Of a stretch of DNA of 64,000 nt, positions 60,501 through 64,000 are shown piece after piece. The notes under the pieces were generated by a model. It had not been told where the DNA came from. It saw only the letters and a list, made by a program, of their open reading frames with translations, and did no database searches. The position numbers and the translations under genes are program-made. The DNA comes from Phycisphaerales bacterium (lineage in GTDB: Bacteria; Planctomycetota; Phycisphaerae; Phycisphaerales; UBA1924). The DNA lies in the NCBI GenBank assembly GCA_020849105.1, contig JADLGW010000042.1, positions 25,090 to 89,089 on the forward strand. Reading direction: 5' to 3'. Position 1 is the stretch's first letter, and every line of letters starts with the position of its first letter.

Positions 60501-61507
60501 TTCATGACAACGTAATCGTCCTCGATCAGCGGGATCACGCGGCCCACGAGGGGCAACTCGACAGAGAGTCCGCGGAGGGCGCCGGCGCGGGGGTCGCGCG
60601 GGTTCACGGCCACCGCGGTGTCGCCGAGGTACGTCTCGGGCCGCGTGGTCGCGACGGTCACCCAGGCCGGGTGTTCATCGGCGTGGTCCGCATTCTCCGC
60701 GGCCGGCCAGCCGCGGGAGCGAAGTTCGGACCAGGTCACCGGAGTGGTGGCACCGGTCTCCAGACCGGTGTTCTTCCCACTGCTCTGGAGAGCAGTGCCA
60801 CCACGGACCAACGGATACCGCAGGTAGAAGAACTCGCCGTCGACCTCGACATCCTCGCACTCGTCGTCGGCGACGGCGGTCTGGAGGACCGGGTCCCAGT
60901 TGACCAGCCGCTTGCCGCGATAGATGAGGCCATCCCTGAACAGGCGGAAGAAGGCCTCCTGCACGGCTCGCGCGCACTGCTCGTCCATCGTGAACCGCTG
61001 GCGCTGCCAGTCGCAGGAGCAGCCCATCGCCCTGAGTTGCCCGGTGATGGTCGCCTCGTACTCGTCCTTGAAGGACTGGACGATGGCGACGAACGCCTCG
61101 CGCGTCATCGCCTGCTTCAGCGGGCCGGACAGCCGCCCCTCCTTCCGCAGCCGGCGCTCCACGACGGCCTGCGTGGCGATCCCGGCGTGGTCGGTCCCCG
61201 GCATCCAGAGGGTCTCATACCCCATCATCCGGTGGGCCCGGACCAGGATGTCCTGGAGCGTGTTGTTGAGGGCGTGCCCCAGGTGCAGCCGGTCTGTCAC
61301 ATTGGGGGGCGGAATGATGATGCAGTAGGGTTCAGCCTCACCCCGAAGCACCCGCCCGGGGTCCGGATGGAACGCTCCGGAACGTTCCCACGCCTCCCGG
61401 ATCCGCCCCTCATGGTCCGCCGGACGGTACTGCTTGGGGAGGTCCCCCGGGGCCCCGCCCGTCCCCGCGCCTGTTGCAAACCCTGCACTATCCGCCGGTT
61501 CCGCCAT
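57578..61507 (-). CDS. valS: Valyl-tRNA synthetase carrying five in-frame repeat inserts, one a whole transposase
   Basis: 1309 residues against the usual 880-950. The ValS core is intact: HLGH near residue 75, editing-domain TTRPETYLGDTAV and VTPAHDPNDYEIG, the core IRDWCISRQLWWGHRIPVW, GRKMSKSLGNG at 935-945 and the C-terminal coiled-coil tRNA arm. The excess lies in five inserts that keep the frame: residues about 235-255 (REP doublet), 335-348 and 892-906 (GGCACAAA-type repeat), 482-707 (RAYT transposase with REP ends) and 1013-1031 (double hairpin). All fall in loops between conserved blocks. Start ATG 61507 is chosen; an upstream extension is out of character. Probably functional, but splicing or processing of the inserts is possible. 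Confidence 0.93.
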   Translation of the reverse strand: MAEPADSAGFATGAGTGGAPGDLPKQYRPADHEGRIREAWERSGAFHPDPGRVLRGEAEPYCIIIPPPNVTDRLHLGHALNNTLQDILVRAHRMMGYETLWMPGTDHAGIATQAVVERRLRKEGRLSGPLKQAMTREAFVAIVQSFKDEYEATITGQLRAMGCSCDWQRQRFTMDEQCARAVQEAFFRLFRDGLIYRGKRLVNWDPVLQTAVADDECEDVEVDGEFFYLRYPLVRGGTALQSSGKNTGLETGATTPVTWSELRSRGWPAAENADHADEHPAWVTVATTRPETYLGDTAVAVNPRDPRAGALRGLSVELPLVGRVIPLIEDDYVVMKKAQRHEGTEAQGEEPEDPKAEYATGFLKVTPAHDPNDYEIGQRHNLPLVNIFAPDASISDKHGWTDVGDAHVFVGKSREEAHKLVVREFQARGLLAARRPYRHSVKHSDRSKAAIEPYLSDQWYVRVTDDSMRGSALRAMSQGPSSGGTALGGTALGGTALQSGDSAPTFGKQNQARTRQRPRFDLIRAAGFEKRDPYPPGDPSPGFIKTIHNLPHVEMKGATYFVTWRLLEGELSAPERDSVLSALRFWDGKEVTLFLAVVMHDHVHALVKPLVGTGVGDWVSSIKKFTARQINQGRGATGHLWQDERFDHIVRDERWFAEFAQYILNNPVSAGIAHKAQEYRWFYVHQQLEGVVTEFGRPTTALESGATQEHTGDGSLTFHPERYAKTFEHWHENIRDWCISRQLWWGHRIPVWKGGSISHFWGTDPPPDHFEPIRWTREGRLWEIDIDADHRGEEPAVGRRSIDHFYCVRDTDDRAVIEFLERHGCVRDPDVLDTWFSSALWPMSTMGWPEDTDLLRAYNPSDVLCTAREIITLWVSRMVMFNRYFMPEGWGTEGTKAQSHKGTKQKQLEEMGRGEGPSPFRDVFIHAMIQDGEGRKMSKSLGNGVDPLDIIATHGADAMRFTLCQMTTHTQDVRMPVEKDPATGRNTSPKFDLGRNFCNKLWNAARFALGILQSPLREQGGQPSTPVEGSVVDRWMLSRLASGVAEIDAALAGYSFSVYAQTVYDLLWRDFCDWYLEAIKPTVAQNPAQRAVLAHALETIIRLLHPIAPFITEAVWGSLREIETDPVPGIDLTPSRVDRLLATAGWPRLDASLRDEGAERDFERLRALITAVREVRARHKVPPKRRVTLHVPEGLAAACRAAGPLVATLAGLESISTSAPAGTGVPFSFESLPCHLGNLADAVDEGAEQARLTKLIADLEKSGRTLEGRLANPGYSEKAPPAMVQQTRDQLTKVKADLSAARAALAGLG
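58417..58472 (-). repeat. Double-hairpin repeat in frame in valS
   Basis: Outer ends CAGAGCCC and GGGCTCTGG are complementary. Inside are two perfect hairpins, CCCTCCAC-GGGA-GTGGAGGG (58422-58441) and CCCCCTGC-TCCC-GCAGGGGG (58447-58466). Translated in ValS as LQSPLREQGGQPSTPVEGSV, between the catalytic end and the anticodon-binding domain, where the family usually has a short link. The REP-doublet layout matches the repeat at 60744 but with different sequence. Confidence 0.85.
58790..58832 (-). repeat. GGCACAAAG tandem repeat in frame in valS
   Basis: Minus-strand AAGGCACAAA is repeated at about 9-10 base spacing (AAGGCACAAAGGCACAAAGC, then CACAAAGGCACGAAGC). It encodes TEGTKAQSHKGTKQKQ, absent from normal ValS, just before the FRDVFIHAMIQ strand that leads to KMSKS. 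It belongs to the same family as the repeat at 60465-60503. Confidence 0.8.
59388..60062 (-). mobile_element. REP-associated tyrosine transposase (RAYT) unit bounded by inverted REPs, in frame inside valS
   Basis: The ends are inverted copies of CACCGCTCTCCAGAGCGGTG: one at 59391-59410, and at 60008-60062 a copy extended by two further GGTGGCACCGCTCTC units. The 675-base unit is exactly 225 codons and is open in the valS frame. The interior reads as a RAYT: KGATYFVTWRLLEGEL, the HUH motif VVMHDHVHALVK (His600, His602, His604 of ValS), KKFTARQINQGRGATGHLWQ, DERFDHIVRDERWF and the tyrosine motif FAQYILNNPVSAG (Tyr662). Y1 transposases of this type act on REP hairpins. A possible own start is ATG 59845 (MKGATYF). 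The catalytic residues look intact, so it may still be active. Confidence 0.9.
60465..60503 (-). repeat. GGCACAAAG tandem repeat in frame in valS (second copy)
   Basis: Minus strand: AAGAAGGCACAAAGGCACGA, then AGGCACGGAGGCACAAGG. It encodes KKAQRHEGTEAQGEE in the ValS editing domain, between the conserved IPLIEDDYV strand and the GFLKVTPAHDPND motif, where other ValS have about 8 residues (DEYVDPEFGTG-like). It is the same family as 58790-58832. Confidence 0.8.
60744..60804 (-). repeat. REP doublet in frame in valS editing domain
   Basis: Outer ends GTGGTGGCAC and GTGCCACCAC are inverted copies; inside are two hairpins, CACCGGTCTCCAGACCGGTG and CACTGCTCTGGAGAGCAGTG. These are the same design as the REPs that bound the transposase at 59388-60062. 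The doublet is translated as GGTALQSSGKNTGLETGATT between the YLRYPLV and TTRPETYLGD segments of the editing domain. It is probably a substrate of that transposase family. Confidence 0.88.
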
Positions 61508-61544
61508 AGAGTGGCGAGTGTAGTCGGGCCGATATTGGGATGAG

Positions 61545-62603
61545 ATGATGAGACCGCGCCTCGACAGCATCGGCCCCGCCGAGCCTACGCCGCGGGGCGG
61601 GCCCAGCCCTTTTCTCACGCTCATTCTCCTGCTGCTGGCGGGCGGGCTGATCGCGATCCTGGTGGCGGGGTACAAGGCAGGCACCTGGGGTCCCGTGCCT
61701 GCGAACGGGCAGTCTTCCCGGACCACGGTTGCCCCGTATGTGGCGATCAAGACGGCTCTGGACACCGGACGAAAGCACCTGAAGGAGAACGAAGCGGGCA
61801 AGGCCGAGGCGGTCCTCCGCGAGGCCGTCGGAGAGTACCCCGACGACCAGGACCTCCGCATCGCGCTGGGCGAGGCGCTCATGCAACTGCGCTCGTTCCC
61901 GGAGGCGTACCAGCAGTACGTCGCGGCCCTGGCGATCGGGCCCCGGACGCCCGGCGTCGAGTTCATCGCGGGGACCCTGGCCAGCGCCACCGGCCAGCCC
62001 GAACGCGCGGTCGAGCACTACTCCGCGGCCCAGGCGGGCGACCCGAAGAACGCCACCTACCCGCTGTACCTGGCCCAGGTCCAGTTGAAACTCAACCAGC
62101 CCGAGCCGGCCAAGGCCAACCTGATGCTCGTGACGCGGCTGGACCCCGACAGCGCGATCGCCTGGGGGACGCTGGCGGAGACCGCGCTGCGCGAGAACAA
62201 CGTGCACATCGCGCTGCAGCACATCGCCAAGGCCCGCGCACTCCAGCCGGACACCGCGGCGTGGCGGATTATCGAGGCCCGGGCCCTCAAGCGCAAGGGC
62301 GACGTGGAGCAGGCCCTTCTCGTGCTCGGCGGGCTCTCCCCTGGGGAGAAGAAGGAACCGGCGACCCTGAGCCTGCTGGCCGAGTGCTACGGCCTGCTCG
62401 ACCGACCGGCCGATGCCGCGGGCGTCTTTGCGGACGCGTCCGACGCCAAGCCGGGTGACCCGAACCTTGCGTACGAGGCGGCGACGTGGTTCGCGCGTGC
62501 GGATCAGAACGACAAGGCCGCCGTCTTCGCGTTGCGGGCCAGGGAAAACAAGCACCCGCAGGCGGACAAACTCCTGGAGCGGCTGGGGAAAGAGCAGAAG
62601 TAG
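61545..62603 (+). CDS. TPR-containing membrane-anchored protein
   Basis: 352 residues with one N-terminal helix (FLTLILLLLAGGLIAILVAG) and about seven TPR units (residues 80-345), for example AEAVLREAVGEYPDDQDLRI and AQAGDPKNATYPLYLAQVQL. It is divergent from valS with 37 bases between starts. TPRs bind other proteins; the partner is unknown. ATG 61545 and 61548 are adjacent; the first is taken. Confidence 0.85.
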   Translation: MMRPRLDSIGPAEPTPRGGPSPFLTLILLLLAGGLIAILVAGYKAGTWGPVPANGQSSRTTVAPYVAIKTALDTGRKHLKENEAGKAEAVLREAVGEYPDDQDLRIALGEALMQLRSFPEAYQQYVAALAIGPRTPGVEFIAGTLASATGQPERAVEHYSAAQAGDPKNATYPLYLAQVQLKLNQPEPAKANLMLVTRLDPDSAIAWGTLAETALRENNVHIALQHIAKARALQPDTAAWRIIEARALKRKGDVEQALLVLGGLSPGEKKEPATLSLLAECYGLLDRPADAAGVFADASDAKPGDPNLAYEAATWFARADQNDKAAVFALRARENKHPQADKLLERLGKEQK

Positions 62604-62637
62604 CACGCTGACCATGATCGCGACGGGCAATGCCCGG

Positions 62638-62785
62638 AGCCGCTTCGGCGGTACAACCGTTGCCACGGGCGTGAGCCCGTGGGCTGTGACGCCGAAGCGG
62701 CTCGATCAATGTTGGGCGAGCATGACCCTGGACAAGCCAACCACGGGTTGACACCCGTGGCAAGGATTGTGGCGCCGAAGCGGCT
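62638..62785. repeat. 148-bp inverted-repeat element between convergent genes
   Basis: Two 45-base arms (62638-62682 and 62741-62785) are inverted copies, both with AGCCGCTTCGGCG at the outer end and CCACGGG...CCCGTGG hairpins at the inner end; they differ at about seven positions. It lies in the gap between the TPR gene and the methyltransferase gene, in the position of a bidirectional terminator. It looks like another REP-doublet family. Confidence 0.85.
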
Positions 62786-62835
62786 GGCAATCGGAGCCGC
62801 ACCCCGTTGTGCAACCCGCGTCGAGACTCCGGACG

Positions 62836-63675
62836 CTACCTCTTCTCCGCCAGCACGTCGAACACCGGCGGGAGGGTCATGAAACAGTCCGGGTCGGCGG
62901 AGGCCTCGGCCCAGCAGGCGTTGAAGGCGTCCGCCTCATCCTGCGAGATGTAGCCCGTCTCGACCAGGCGCGGGACATAGGACCGCCAGAATGAGTCGGG
63001 CCAGGTCCAGATCGTCGATCCGGGCCGGGCCACGCGCGGTTCGGTCATCAGGTGGACCAGTTCCAGCCCGTGCTTCCGCAGCAGGCCCGGGAGCCGCGCG
63101 ACCACGTCCGGGTCACCCCCGCGGTCGCGCCAGGATTTCGCGACGGCGCGGATCACTCGCGTGAACTCCGGGCGACGCGGCGCGAGCGTCATCGACTCGT
63201 AGTTGAAGTAGTCCTGGATCGCCAGCCGGGCCCCGGGCCTGAGCACGCGGGCGATCCCCGCGACCACCGCCTCCACGTCGGGCACGAAGCACAGCACCCA
63301 GCGGGCGTACGCGATATCCACGCCGCGGTCCATCGGCAGGATGTCGCCCAGGTTCTGGACGTCCCCCAGGACACGGTCGATGTTGGACAACCGCCGGGCC
63401 GCGCCCAGGTCGTGCAGGTGCTTCAGGTACAGCCCGGACTCATCCACCGCGATGACGCGCCCGGTCGGACCGACCAGTTCCGCCAGGTCGGCACTGGCGA
63501 AACCGGGCCCGCAGCCCAGGTCCAGAACGGTCATCCCCGGGGCGACCCGGGCCCGCTCCCACAACTGATGGGCACGGGCGGCCCACAGCCGATGCTGGAG
63601 GCCGAGCCGGGCGAGTTCGGTGTCGTTCACGCCCAGGACGTACGGGGCATCGGGTGTGGTGGCTGGAGCGGCCAT
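62836..63675 (-). CDS. Class I SAM-dependent methyltransferase
   Basis: 279 residues from ATG 63675 (MAAPATTPDAPYVLGVNDTE). The SAM-binding motif I is TVLDLGCGPGFASADLAELV, with the acidic end of strand 2 in VIAVDES and motif II around GVDIAYARWVLCFVPD. The C-terminal half is helical and may bind the substrate. Resembles UbiE/CmoA-like small-molecule methyltransferases, but the substrate is unknown. It is divergent from the transporter gene at the window edge. Confidence 0.85.
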   Translation of the reverse strand: MAAPATTPDAPYVLGVNDTELARLGLQHRLWAARAHQLWERARVAPGMTVLDLGCGPGFASADLAELVGPTGRVIAVDESGLYLKHLHDLGAARRLSNIDRVLGDVQNLGDILPMDRGVDIAYARWVLCFVPDVEAVVAGIARVLRPGARLAIQDYFNYESMTLAPRRPEFTRVIRAVAKSWRDRGGDPDVVARLPGLLRKHGLELVHLMTEPRVARPGSTIWTWPDSFWRSYVPRLVETGYISQDEADAFNACWAEASADPDCFMTLPPVFDVLAEKR

Positions 63676-63724
63676 GGGCCCAAGCGTAGGCGGCGACGGC
63701 TTGCCCGCCGGGGCGCGCGGTGCA

Positions 63725-64000
63725 ATGCTCCCGTCCCCACGCCCTCCACGGGAGCCGCGTACGTCCCTCTTGGCGTCAATCCACCGCATCGTCCGCTCGT
63801 GGCAGCCCACGAGCGTGGCCCCCATGTCGCGCCGCAACTTCCGCCGCGAGCTGCTCTCCGCGCTCCTGTTCTCGCCCACACAGGCGCTGATCGAGGGCAG
63901 CGTCATCGGGCTGATCGCCAAGATCACCTACACGGGAACGGTCGAGAAGCACACCCTGAACGTTGTCGTCGCCCTGCTGACCGCGACCCCCGAGTTCGCC
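63725..64000 (+). CDS. MFS-like transporter, N-terminal part (3' end outside window)
   Basis: The frame is open from ATG 63725 to the window edge. The likely true start is ATG 63824 (MSRRNFRRELLSALLFSPTQ) or the earlier one; the first 33 residues are Pro/Arg-rich. The sequence ALIEGSVIGLIAKITY and LNVVVALLTATPEFA looks like the first membrane helices of a planctomycete MFS transporter. The substrate cannot be judged. Confidence 0.55.
   Translation, partial: MLPSPRPPREPRTSLLASIHRIVRSWQPTSVAPMSRRNFRRELLSALLFSPTQALIEGSVIGLIAKITYTGTVEKHTLNVVVALLTATPEFA

Noticed and set aside
58193..61543. 1116-codon open frame on the plus strand opposite valS
   Set aside because: It mirrors the valS frame, lacks any recognisable domain, and valS shows all synthetase motifs.

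Overview
The window is about 64 kb of very GC-rich chromosomal DNA, densely coding on both strands. It most likely comes from a planctomycete of the Phycisphaerales type. The evidence is two secreted proteins ending in tandem DCNGDxxLNLSDFGCF anchors (GC-type dockerins, a family I associate with Phycisphaerales), several PEP-CTERM-like tails with a PAP motif followed by a hydrophobic stretch and Arg cluster, many short palindromic repeats, and class B PBP/RsmH division genes. No phage, plasmid or CRISPR array is visible.

Layout. 1-11.6 kb: the C-terminal part of an M56/BlaR1-type protein, then a TPR protein, ExbB, ExbD and a 1707-residue membrane protein with a beta-propeller and a roughly 1000-residue Ala/Pro/Thr linker, which together look like an energised envelope machine. 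11.7-16.6 kb: a two-component system facing a PRC-barrel protein and two small membrane/stress proteins. 16.8-21 kb: dockerin and PEP-CTERM secreted proteins, one frameshifted, plus an orphan scoB. 21.1-28.6 kb: thyX, gpmI, a DMT transporter, prfB with an unusual frameshift site, tRNA-Ile and an hpf-ptsN-HPr group. 28.7-34.9 kb: a UbiA-like protein, ribH-nusB-ftsY, then an FAD oxidoreductase/type III polyketide synthase pair. 34.9-42.1 kb: arginine biosynthesis (argH; argC-argB-argF-argG). 42-50 kb: YceI, two kynurenine-pathway genes (an ACMSD-like decarboxylase and kynU), a formylglycine-enzyme-like protein, a multiply frameshifted pseudogene and an asparaginase. 49-56.5 kb: a GT39-like protein, a pseudopilin, an HD protein, then a division cluster rsmH-LysM-ftsL-like-PBP. 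56.6-64 kb: a putative metalloprotease lipoprotein, valS, a TPR protein, a methyltransferase and the start of an MFS-like transporter.

The standout feature is the invasion of housekeeping genes by palindromic repeats that keep the reading frame. valS (57578-61507) carries five in-frame inserts from three repeat families. One is a complete REP-associated tyrosine transposase (HUH motif HDHVH and a YI..NP tyrosine) bounded by inverted REP sequences, so a transposase unit of about 225 codons is read through as part of valyl-tRNA synthetase. Smaller palindromes lie in frame in thyX and argG, and probably argC. Copies related to the thyX insert also lie between genes (18.4 and 27.5 kb), and other long inverted-repeat elements lie at 23.9, 26.4, 40.2 and 62.6 kb.
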